DNA of 6,097 bases from NCBI GenBank assembly GCA_030671915.1, contig DAOVHN010000163.1:1-6097 (forward strand). The letters are read 5' to 3'. Below are positions 1 to 4,909 of this stretch, piece by piece. Source of the DNA: Pseudomonadota bacterium. Its GTDB lineage: Bacteria > Pseudomonadota > Alphaproteobacteria > UBA8366 > JADFVY01. The position numbers and the translations under genes are program-made. The notes below the pieces were generated by a model. That model was not told where the DNA came from. It ran no database searches and was given only the letters and a program-made list of their open reading frames with translations. Each line of letters opens with the position of its first letter. Position 1 is the first letter of the stretch.

Positions 1-928
1 GCGCGCAGATCAACTCACGCCGCTTCGCCAGCCTGTCCTCGAACGCCCCCAGATGCGCCTGCTCGCCGCTCAGCGCCGCCAGCCCGGCTATCTGGGAGAC
101 CCGCGGCGCGCAAATCATCGTTGCGTCATGCACCTTCAGCACTTCGCGCTTGAGCCATTCCGGGAGCACCGCATAGCCCAGCCGCCAGCCGCTCATCGCA
201 TGGCATTTGGAGAAAGTGAAGAGATAGGCGACATGGTCGGCCAATTCCGGCACGCTGGAGAGATTGAAATAGCGGTCCCGGTTCTCGTAGGTGAAATGGC
301 AATAGGGATCGTCGAGGATGACAAGCAACCCACGTTCCGCTGCGACCCGCCCGACCTCGCGCAGCTCCGATTCGGTGAAGATCCGGCCCGTCGGATTCGA
401 CGGCGTGACCAGCAGGATCGCTTTCGTTCTGTCCGTGACAAGCCCTGGCAGCGCCTCCAGGTCGAGCGCCCAGCCCCGCGCCTCGTCCAGCCGCCAGAAC
501 ACGGGCCGACCGCCGCACAACCCGATCTGTATGAAATGCGAGGCGAAGCCCGGGTCGGTGACGATCACTTCATCGCCCGGATTGAGGATCGCGCGCAGCA
601 GCGTCTTTATCCCCTCCATATTGCCGGCGGTGACGGTGACATGGCGGTCGGCATCCACCGCAACGCCGGTGGCGGCGCGGTGGGCTTCGGCCGCCGCCCC
701 GCGCAGGTCGGGCAGCCCGTCGGGCAGGGTATATTTGCCGATATCCGGGTCTTCCCGTAGCGCCTGCTCCACGGCCCGGCGGATGCCCTCGGGCGTGCGA
801 AAGGACGGCAGGCCCCAGGTCAGCGACGCCGCGTCGTCCACCTTCACGGCCCGCATCGCCATCTCCTTGATGGCCGAAACGGTAATGCGCGCGACGCTAT
901 CGGAGGTCAGGTTTTTCGTGTCGGTCAT
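1..928 (-). CDS. Class I/II PLP-dependent aminotransferase, 3' end cut by the window edge
   Basis: The first 309 residues of a fold-type I aminotransferase of the aspartate aminotransferase superfamily are visible; family members are usually about 390 residues. Such enzymes move an amino group between an amino acid and a 2-oxo acid in the cytoplasm using pyridoxal phosphate. In-frame landmarks sit at aspartate aminotransferase spacing: SNPTG with N178, then D206 (contacts the PLP ring nitrogen) and Y209, the Schiff-base lysine K241 in FSKCHAMSGWRLGY, and R249 eight residues later. The frame from 928 to the left edge has no stop. An alternative in-frame ATG lies at 937. I chose 928 because a TATAAT box at 936-941 on this strand would place the transcript start at the 928 ATG, and no Shine-Dalgarno is seen for either. 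It lies 45 bp downstream of the methyltransferase gene on the same strand, so partial co-transcription is possible. The substrate cannot be read from the sequence. Confidence 0.93.
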   Translation of the reverse strand, partial: MTDTKNLTSDSVARITVSAIKEMAMRAVKVDDAASLTWGLPSFRTPEGIRRAVEQALREDPDIGKYTLPDGLPDLRGAAAEAHRAATGVAVDADRHVTVTAGNMEGIKTLLRAILNPGDEVIVTDPGFASHFIQIGLCGGRPVFWRLDEARGWALDLEALPGLVTDRTKAILLVTPSNPTGRIFTESELREVGRVAAERGLLVILDDPYCHFTYENRDRYFNLSSVPELADHVAYLFTFSKCHAMSGWRLGYAVLPEWLKREVLKVHDATMICAPRVSQIAGLAALSGEQAHLGAFEDRLAKRRELICA

Positions 929-935
929 GCGCCGC

Positions 936-941
936 ATTATA
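936..941 (-). promoter_or_regulatory. Consensus -10 box (TATAAT) just ahead of the aminotransferase
   Basis: Read on the minus strand, a perfect TATAAT ends seven bases before the ATG at 928, the distance normally separating a -10 box from the transcription start. This suggests an internal promoter giving a leaderless aminotransferase mRNA. The -35 candidate (TTCGGC with a 16-base spacer) is poor, so the call rests on the -10 alone. Confidence 0.4.
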
Positions 942-973
942 GCGCGGGCTCGATAGCGCCGAATTGCGCCAGA

Positions 974-1591
974 TCATGTACCCTGTTCACATCCCGCGCC
1001 CGCCGCGCGGAAGGCCCAGACCGAGGCCGGCAAGGCGTTGCGCAGGGTGAAGTCCAACCGTTCGGCGGTCAGGCCCAGCCGCGCCGCGCGCAAGGGCGAG
1101 CCCGGCCGGTAGCTGTAGGCCAGGAAGCGGCCGTCATGGGGCTTCAAGGCCAGCATCGCCTTGATCATTGCCAGCTGCTCGTCCATTCCCAGCATGGAAA
1201 CCGGCACGCCGCAGATCACCGCGCCGACCCGGCCCCTGGCTTCCGCCGGCAGCAACTGGCCGATGTCGGTGGCGGACCCGTGGATCATGGTGATATCGGG
1301 AAGAACCTCGGCCAGATAGGCCGCCATCTCGGAATCGATCTCCACGGCGATCAGCCTGGTCGCCGGGACGCCCGCCTCCAGCAATGCCCGGGTCACCGCC
1401 CCGGTGCCCGAGCCCAGCTCGACGACATAGTCTCCGCTGGCCGGGTCGACGCGCGAGGCCACCATCCGCGCTACCGCCCGTGAAACAGGCAGCATCGACG
1501 ACAGCCTGACCGGATGCGCCAGGAATCGCCGGAAATGCAACAGCGCTGGCGACCTCCGCCGCCGCGACCCGTTGGCCGCTACCCTGTCCAT
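974..1591 (-). CDS. PmtA-like phospholipid N-methyltransferase (class I SAM-dependent)
   Basis: A 205-residue class I methyltransferase. Residues 56-64 (VVELGSGTG) are the SAM-binding glycine loop, E84 in IAVEID is the acidic residue that normally binds the ribose, and VICGVP (125-130) is at the motif IV position. The segment FRRFLAHPVRLSSMLPVSRA (20-39) and the end NALPASVWAFR (185-195) resemble bacterial phosphatidylethanolamine N-methyltransferases of the PmtA type, which are about 200 residues long and methylate PE towards phosphatidylcholine at the membrane surface. This family is related to KsgA rRNA dimethylases, which are longer and have an NLPY motif, so KsgA is unlikely. The ATG at 1591 keeps the family-conserved N-terminal segment but has no clear ribosome site. 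It is divergent from the cupin gene, with 116 bp between the starts. The fold is certain and the phospholipid substrate is inferred. Confidence 0.82.
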   Translation of the reverse strand: MDRVAANGSRRRRSPALLHFRRFLAHPVRLSSMLPVSRAVARMVASRVDPASGDYVVELGSGTGAVTRALLEAGVPATRLIAVEIDSEMAAYLAEVLPDITMIHGSATDIGQLLPAEARGRVGAVICGVPVSMLGMDEQLAMIKAMLALKPHDGRFLAYSYRPGSPLRAARLGLTAERLDFTLRNALPASVWAFRAAGAGCEQGT

Positions 1592-1707
1592 GGTTGCAAG
1601 ACTAGCTTTCCGGGCGGCGGGAGTCCATATGGGCCGACGGTGGAGATTCCACGCGCGGCAAAAAATGCGCTACATTGCCCGGCGGGAAAGAAACAGGGAG
1701 AGATTCG
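1592..1707. promoter_or_regulatory. Divergent intergenic region between methyltransferase and cupin genes
   Basis: These 116 bp must hold promoters for both outward-facing genes. On the plus strand TACATT (1671-1676) with TTCCAC (1647-1652) is a weak -10/-35 candidate for the cupin. On the minus strand TAGTCT lies seven bases before the methyltransferase ATG. No convincing operator palindrome is seen. Confidence 0.3.
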
Positions 1708-2262
1708 ATGTTCGACACGGAACGTTTCGTCGAGGACTGCCGCCGTGCGGTGGCGGTGGATGACAGCCACAAGGCTGTGCACGAGCTGGTGGCCAGGGCC
1801 GTCGCCGACCCGGCGGCCATCGAGAATACGCTGGGCGAGCCGGAGCAGGCCGGCATCGACCCGTTGTATCGCGGGCCGGACCTGACGATCCTCAACCTTA
1901 CCTGGGCGCCGTGGATGAGCCTGCCGCCGCACGATCACACTATGTGGGCGGTAATCGGCATTTTTAGCGGCCGCGAGGACAACATCTTCTGGCGCCGCAC
2001 CGAGGCCGGCATCGAGGCCGCGGGCGCGCGCGCGCTGGGCGTCGGCGACGCGACGCCGCTGGGCCGCGACATCATTCATTCGGTGCTCAACCCCATCGGC
2101 AAGATGACCCGCGCCATTCACGTCTATGGCGGCGATTTCTTCGAGCCCGAAACCCCGCGCAAACAGTGGGACCCGGAGACGCTGGAAGAGCAGCCCTATG
2201 ACGTGGAAAACACCAGGCGGCTCTTCGCCGGGGCGGACGCGCGGGCGCGGGTTATCGCGTAA
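1708..2262 (+). CDS. Cupin protein of the cysteine/thiol dioxygenase type
   Basis: A 184-residue cytoplasmic double-stranded beta-helix protein. H75 and H77 (PPHDHTMW) and H124 (DIIHSVLNP) match the three-histidine Fe(II) site of cysteine dioxygenases. H138 and Y140 (AIHVYGGDFF) fall where those enzymes have the His and Tyr of the Ser-His-Tyr triad, but the Ser position is A136. Y54-R55 before the first strands may correspond to the Tyr/Arg region that binds the substrate carboxylate. Family enzymes add O2 to a thiol, for example cysteine to cysteine sulfinate or 3-mercaptopropionate to its sulfinate; the substrate here is unknown. I start at 1708 because AGGGAGAG at 1695-1702 is a good ribosome site five bases upstream. 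A longer frame from 1675 would put that site inside the gene. It has a monocistronic appearance, with 105 bp to the next gene. Confidence 0.82.
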   Translation: MFDTERFVEDCRRAVAVDDSHKAVHELVARAVADPAAIENTLGEPEQAGIDPLYRGPDLTILNLTWAPWMSLPPHDHTMWAVIGIFSGREDNIFWRRTEAGIEAAGARALGVGDATPLGRDIIHSVLNPIGKMTRAIHVYGGDFFEPETPRKQWDPETLEEQPYDVENTRRLFAGADARARVIA

Positions 2263-2367
2263 CGGCGCTGCCCTGCACCCCGCGACGATTCGCGTTTCGC
2301 CAGGCGCGCGGGATCGCTGCTATCCTGCCGAACAGGGTTAACATTTCGCTAACGGAAGGACAGTGAC

Positions 2368-2571
2368 ATGACGACCGACAACCGCCGCGCGATCCTGATC
2401 TCCTCATGCATCCAGGCCGCCGCCCAACTGGTATCCGCCGGCAAATACGGCGACGAGAAATCGCCCGACTACCCGCTGGACGCGGTAACCAGAATGACCC
2501 GGATGATCGCCGACGAACTGCTGCACGACGCGACCGTTGCCTCGGCGGAATATCAACCGCATGAGAAGTAA
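2368..2571 (+). CDS. Small conserved-looking protein of unknown function, 67 aa
   Basis: I do not recognise this family. It has a strong ribosome site (GGAAGGA, 2354-2360) seven bases before the ATG. The codon use is GC-rich and like its upstream neighbour's, which argues for a real gene. The product is soluble, with no signal peptide or membrane helix. Residues 8-25 (AILISSCIQAAAQLVSAG) and 39-53 (AVTRMTRMIADELLH) could be two amphipathic helices joined by a charged loop. It sits alone, 105 bp after the cupin gene, with a possible -10 TATCCT at 2321-2326. The following hairpin repeat could end its transcript. Confidence 0.72.
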   Translation: MTTDNRRAILISSCIQAAAQLVSAGKYGDEKSPDYPLDAVTRMTRMIADELLHDATVASAEYQPHEK

Positions 2572-2599
2572 GTTCCTGGCCACTCGACGCCGCCCAAGG

Positions 2600-2649
2600 G
2601 GATGGCCATGGGATCGGGGCGCACATCTGCGATGTGTGGCCTGTGGCGC
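2600..2649 (+). repeat. Hairpin-forming intergenic repeat, copy A
   Basis: These fifty bases match 5604-5653 at 44 positions in the same orientation. The core folds as a stem 2617-2627 / 2631-2641 with loop TGC, one G-G mismatch and one G-T wobble. Weaker similarity (CCTTACCGCTCATG against CCTTGCCGTTCAAG) may extend it to about 2673. Its reverse strand encodes an MC-x-PIPWPS peptide in both copies, which is repeat translation and not a gene. It lies 28 bp after the 67-aa gene. Confidence 0.85.
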
Positions 2650-2786
2650 CGGGCGGCCCCCTTACCGCTCATGCCACGCACCACCCCAAGAGAACCCTCA
2701 CCAATCCCAACCGCTCTGGCCCCGCCGCGCCGGCTGTGCCAGAATGGCGGCCTTGCACGGACCCGCATCGACCGACGGAGGGGCGC

Positions 2787-3074
2787 ATGGCACTCAATGA
2801 ACGACACGCGACACTTGGCGTTATCAGCCTCGGACTGGCCCTCGGGGTGACCTGGGCGATCGCCGTTTTCATGCTGGGCATGATGGCCTGGCTGTTCGGC
2901 TGGGGCATCGAGGTGGCCAGCGCCCTGTCGGGCCTCTACATAGGCTACGGCCCATCCTTCGTCGGCGCCATAGCCGGCGCCGTCTGGGGCTTCGTAGGCG
3001 GCCTGATCCTCGGCATCATGATCGCCTGGCTGTATAACCGGTTCCTGCTGGTAAGGCAGCATCATCTGAAGTAG
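2787..3074 (+). CDS. Two-helix membrane protein of the 'bacteriophage holin' label family, 95 aa
   Basis: The 95 residues hold two hydrophobic segments, about 9-36 (rich in Leu, Val, Met, Trp) and about 55-84 (glycine-rich, SFVGAIAGAVWGFVGG then ILGIMIAWLYNRF), ending in a short basic tail. The central G-IEVASALSGLYIGYGPS turn and the WGFVGG...AWLYN end resemble small bacterial membrane proteins commonly annotated as 'bacteriophage holin'. That label is mostly homology-by-name: many copies sit in chromosomes without lysis genes, and none is visible here. The start at 2787 has GGAGGGG at 2777-2783. A longer in-frame extension back to 2634 would run through the intergenic repeat and is rejected. 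It is convergent with the minus-strand gene that follows. Confidence 0.78.
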   Translation: MALNERHATLGVISLGLALGVTWAIAVFMLGMMAWLFGWGIEVASALSGLYIGYGPSFVGAIAGAVWGFVGGLILGIMIAWLYNRFLLVRQHHLK

Positions 3075-3135
3075 TGCGGCCTACCGGGGGGACGCTCCGC
3101 CGGCGGAAATGTTTCGAAATGTGTATCGTGTTACC

Positions 3136-3157
3136 GGAATTCCTGTCCCGGAATTCC
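3136..3157. terminator. Possible bidirectional terminator hairpin between convergent genes
   Basis: Two copies of the palindrome GGAATTCC (3136-3143 and 3150-3157) separated by TGTCCC can pair as an 8-bp stem with a 6-base loop. It lies between the convergent ends at 3074 and 3177. There is no T-tract on either side, so intrinsic termination is only a guess. A 12-base palindrome TCCGCCGGCGGA (3096-3107) lies just upstream. Confidence 0.25.
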
Positions 3158-3176
3158 ATGCGCCAAACGCCCTCAA

Positions 3177-3563
3177 TCACCCGCGACTGACTTTGTTGAA
3201 GGGCGCCCAAGGATCCCGCGATTTTTTTGGCATTTGTTGAAGGGCTTCTTTCCGCGCCTCAAGGATCGACGACGCCTCGTCTTTTTGCCCTATCTGCTGC
3301 GCAATATTGCACCAATCATCGAGTGTCCACTCGTATGATGGCGGAAGCAGACGAGAGATCATATCCTCGATCGCAAGAACGAATTCCTGGTCCGTAGATT
3401 GGTCCATCTCTCTCTTGATCGCCTGCAGCGACCTCTCCCGCTGTTCCACCGCAGCAGCGCTGTAAGCCTCGTTAAGTCTTTGAACGGCATAGCCGCCGCT
3501 GGCCGCAAGGGCCCTTAATCGCTGTCTATACCTCTTCTGTCTTTCTGCGTTGCTTAGCGCCAT
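3177..3563 (-). CDS. Orphan protein with basic MALSNAER N-terminus, 128 aa
   Basis: I do not recognise the body. The N-terminus MALSNAERQKRYRQRLRALA (1-20) is strongly basic and probably helical; similar openings occur on small phage and plasmid proteins. Residues 30-75 are charged and helix-prone. A Trp-containing stretch (PPSYEWTLDDWCNIAQQIG, 74-92) follows, and the tail is basic. There is no signal peptide or membrane segment. Its codon use is clearly less GC-biased than genes 1-3000, suggesting acquisition. The start is fixed by the second locus at 4338, where the same ATG, upstream 100 bp and first codons are duplicated. The ribosome site is weak (AGGTCAG). A DNA-binding role would suit the basic helix and the operator-like upstream boxes, but that is inference. 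Confidence 0.62.
   Translation of the reverse strand: MALSNAERQKRYRQRLRALAASGGYAVQRLNEAYSAAAVEQRERSLQAIKREMDQSTDQEFVLAIEDMISRLLPPSYEWTLDDWCNIAQQIGQKDEASSILEARKEALQQMPKKSRDPWAPFNKVSRG
3192..3245. repeat. Short imperfect tandem duplication inside the 3' end of the orphan gene
   Basis: TTTGTTGAAGGGC occurs at 3192-3204 and 3233-3245, each followed within about 20 bases by CAAGGATC. The offset of 41 bp is not a multiple of three, so the two copies are read in different frames (EALQQM against PFNKV). Confidence 0.6.
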
Positions 3564-3668
3564 ATCTGACCTGGTTATGTCGTGGTATTGCGCGAACCGT
3601 TACGAAACGATGCGGCTGCCACGTTGCACAATGCCATCATAGTTAATCGTTACGTAACAATCAATATT
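3522..3668 (-). repeat. Duplicated promoter/N-terminus module, copy A
   Basis: This segment aligns without gaps to 4297 onward at a constant offset of 775 bp, from about codon 14 through the ATG to roughly 70 bases upstream. Beyond that, 3648-3668 aligns to 4397-4417 (19 of 21 identical), so copy A carries about 26 extra bases containing an additional palindromic box. Confidence 0.85.
3598..3659 (-). promoter_or_regulatory. Operator-like array of three boxes upstream of the orphan gene
   Basis: The boxes are CGTTACGAAACG (3598-3609), CGTTGCACAATG (3622-3633) and CGTTACGTAACA (3648-3659). All are variants of the palindrome CGTTACGTAACG that is intact in the second copy. Spacings are 24 and 26 bp. 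The nearest box is 35 bp before the ATG at 3563 and would overlap the -35 region if the shared CATAAC is the -10. It looks like a repressor or activator array; the cognate protein is unknown. Confidence 0.55.
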
Positions 3669-4065
3669 GCCCCCGCCCTGCCTGCTTTGCGCTCCGCAAC
3701 CACCTGGTTCCGCGCAACCTGGCCCATGGCGCGACGCACCGGCGGGCGCCTTCTTGGGCTTGGAACGGATATTTCGCCCTGTAGCCTGGCAGCACCAGCT
3801 TGACCGATCTGGGCGATGGAATAGGAGAGCGGCTCCGTATAGTGCGGGGCGTAGCTGGCGCCGCGGCGCTGGGATGCCGGGCCTGGGTCGCATGCATACA
3901 AGGGAGCCTTGATCGAAATTCAGGGCCGCCCGCAAATACCGCGGTATCCGGATTGCTCGCATCCAGTGGACGTACCTCATGGAATGCGGAAACCGTACGC
4001 AGGCGCCATGGCGCCTCGCCCGTTGCCCAAAATCGTACGCATTCGCCGAATCGCAGTCGTGAAAC
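3669..4065. other. Gene-poor stretch, possibly a decayed minus-strand gene
   Basis: No intact gene with start, ribosome site and family resemblance is found here. On the minus strand a frame is open from about 4063 to 3661 without a usable start. Its first part (containing GECVRFWATGEAPWRL and DASNPDTAVFAGGPEF) reads like real protein. Protein-like text then continues in another frame (GASYAPHYTEPLSYSIAQIG, about 3800-3870). This would fit a frameshifted pseudogene, but I recognise no family and the GC-rich composition can keep frames open by chance. Confidence 0.2.
4001..4016. repeat. Perfect 16-bp palindrome, second copy nearby
   Basis: AGGCGCCATGGCGCCT is its own reverse complement. The same 15 bases recur at 4096-4110, exactly at the end of the recognisable transposase fragment. 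GGCGCC occurs several more times in 3745-4090. Confidence 0.6.
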
Positions 4066-4338
4066 CTAGATATTGTCCGCTGGCGCCACGGCGGCAGGCG
4101 CCATGGCGCCAATCCAGGCCGTCAGATCGCGGCCTGATTTGAAGGCATGGGGATCGGGGACAGAGGCAACCAACGCAGTGGCAGTCAGAGGGCCGACGCC
4201 GGGAATGTCATCGAGGCGTCCGCTGACTTCGCTCGAGCGATACCGGGCGAGGATGCGGCGATCCGCGTCGAGGATCTGGTGCTTCACCGTCTCAAACTGT
4301 CTGAATCGCTTTCGTCTTTCTGCGTTGCTTAGCGCCAT
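4066..4338 (-). pseudogene. Chimera: MALSNAER N-terminus fused in frame to an IS110-family transposase fragment
   Basis: A 90-codon frame. Residues 1-14 (MALSNAERRKRFRQ) duplicate the start of the orphan gene at 3563. From about residue 15 the sequence becomes the C-terminal part of an IS110/IS1111-type transposase (Transposase_20 region): a helical lead-in to RSSEVSGRL, then IPGVGPLTATALVA (45-58) and SGRDLTAWIG (68-77). Full transposases are about 320-400 residues; the N-terminal RuvC-like catalytic domain and everything after WIG are absent, so it cannot transpose. The last 13 residues (AMAPAAVAPADNI) are not family sequence and start in the palindrome at 4097-4110. Because the frame is intact and keeps the duplicated promoter, a short fusion peptide could still be made. 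An upstream in-frame ATG at 4368 exists, but 4338 matches the other copy. Confidence 0.78.
4108..4296 (-). mobile_element. IS110-family transposase remnant
   Basis: Only the helix-hairpin-helix-like IPGVGP segment and the following SGRDLTAWIG region of the transposase are recognisable. No element ends, target duplication or second-domain serine motif can be seen, as expected for an internal fragment. The left boundary coincides with a palindrome and the right boundary with codon 14-15 of the duplicated orphan gene. Confidence 0.75.
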
Positions 4339-4417
4339 ATCTGGCTTGGTTATGTCGCGGTGCTGCACGGACCGTTACGTAACGAAGCGACTGCCACGTT
4401 ACGTAACGATAAATATT
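4297..4417 (-). repeat. Duplicated promoter/N-terminus module, copy B
   Basis: This is the partner of 3522-3668. It keeps the first 14 codons, the GCCATAT start context, a shared GACATAACC (candidate -10) and the palindromic boxes, but has two boxes instead of three. Confidence 0.85.
4373..4408 (-). promoter_or_regulatory. Two perfect CGTTACGTAACG palindromes, 24 bp apart
   Basis: Perfect 12-bp palindromes lie at 4373-4384 and 4397-4408. The first is 35 bp upstream of the ATG at 4338, the same place as box 1 in copy A. The 24-bp period is roughly two helical turns, so dimers would sit near the same face. This is a strong candidate operator for an unidentified regulator. Confidence 0.6.
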
Positions 4418-4544
4418 TTCAGGACTCACGGCCGCACAGTTAAGGTGAGTTGAGAATAGATTATCGCAACATGGCCGGACAACTCATATTGCAGTAAATA
4501 CGCTACGTATTAAACTTAAATATGAAGGATCGTGAGGAGCGGAT
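4418..4544. promoter_or_regulatory. AT-rich intergenic stretch with a candidate promoter
   Basis: The stretch contains TTGCAG (4489-4494), a 16-base spacer and TAAACT (4511-4516), a plausible plus-strand promoter. The inverted repeat AATACG-CTA-CGTATT (4497-4511) lies within the spacer and touches the -10, as a repressor site would. An 8-codon mini-frame (4522-4548) overlaps the next ATG by ATGA, perhaps by chance. Confidence 0.3.
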
Positions 4545-4670
4545 ATGACGTGGAAGAAAGGGCGGCCCGCGGAGCAAGCTGCGAAGCTCCGCCAAGGCCG
4601 CTTACGGATATCGGATATTATTCACGTGCTGCGAGTGTATAACACGTTCGTGATCTTACGTGAATTGTAG
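4545..4670 (+). CDS. Possible small basic protein, 41 aa
   Basis: The frame has GAGGAG (4534-4539) five bases before ATG. The predicted peptide is basic at the N-terminus (MTWKKGRPAEQAAKLRQGRL) and hydrophobic at the C-terminus (SDIIHVLRVYNTFVILREL). No family is recognised. The same DNA can fold into hairpins (4569-4575/4586-4592 and 4620-4627/4658-4665), so it could equally be a structured RNA or non-coding. Kept as a weak call because of the ribosome site. Confidence 0.3.
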   Translation: MTWKKGRPAEQAAKLRQGRLRISDIIHVLRVYNTFVILREL

Positions 4671-4699
4671 AAATTCATTGCGTCCCGCACGATTGGTAA

Positions 4700-4717
4700 G
4701 CGTTTTACTAAAAACGC
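4700..4717. repeat. Inverted repeat GCGTTTT-ACTA-AAAACGC
   Basis: A perfect 7-bp inverted repeat with a 4-base loop, 24 bp before the next small frame's start. It could be a regulator site or a weak transcription stop for the upstream small transcript. Confidence 0.35.
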
Positions 4718-4741
4718 GAATACTCAGGGGAGGGAGAGCGC

Positions 4742-4909
4742 ATGACGGCATATGGCCAGGTCTGCATGGATGTGCGGTCCGGTTCACGGCCGGCGCCCCC
4801 TGAAGCTCCGGAAAAACAGAACTGTTCCCGTCGTACCTGGGCGAATTTTCAGGGGCGTTTTTTGGGTGGGGACATTTCGCTGAAAACGACGAAAAGGACA
4901 GGAAAATGA
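4742..4909 (+). CDS. Possible small protein translationally coupled to the secreted-protein gene, 55 aa
   Basis: The ATG at 4742 follows a very purine-rich site (GGGGAGGGAGAG, 4727-4738). The 55-residue frame ends in a TGA that overlaps the ATG of the downstream gene as ATGA, a classic coupling arrangement. The peptide is basic, with two cysteines (C8, C28) and no signal peptide; no family is recognised. The reading could be incidental, because the downstream gene has its own AAGGA ribosome site. Confidence 0.35.
   Translation: MTAYGQVCMDVRSGSRPAPPEAPEKQNCSRRTWANFQGRFLGGDISLKTTKRTGK

Noticed and set aside
53..760. Long plus-strand reading frame (235 codons) opposite the aminotransferase
   Set aside because: It is antisense to a frame with clear aminotransferase motifs and unbroken family-like sequence; Arg/Pro-rich content is typical of a shadow frame in GC-rich DNA.
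1579..2121. 180-codon minus-strand frame opposite the cupin gene
   Set aside because: Shadow frame: the plus-strand product has conserved metal-binding histidines and a proper ribosome site.
2553..3065. 170-codon minus-strand frame opposite the holin-like gene
   Set aside because: It crosses the intergenic repeat, has no ribosome site and mirrors the membrane protein, which has a good start and two clear hydrophobic helices.
3669..4065. An IS110 bridge RNA in the gap downstream of the transposase fragment
   Set aside because: The transposase is truncated before its C-terminal end, so the true element edge is missing and there is no way to place a bridge RNA.
4858..4880. The stretch GGTGGGGACATTT as an IS21-type element end
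   Set aside because: It only recalls sequence seen near some IS21-like elements; no istA/istB coding or matching opposite end is present.
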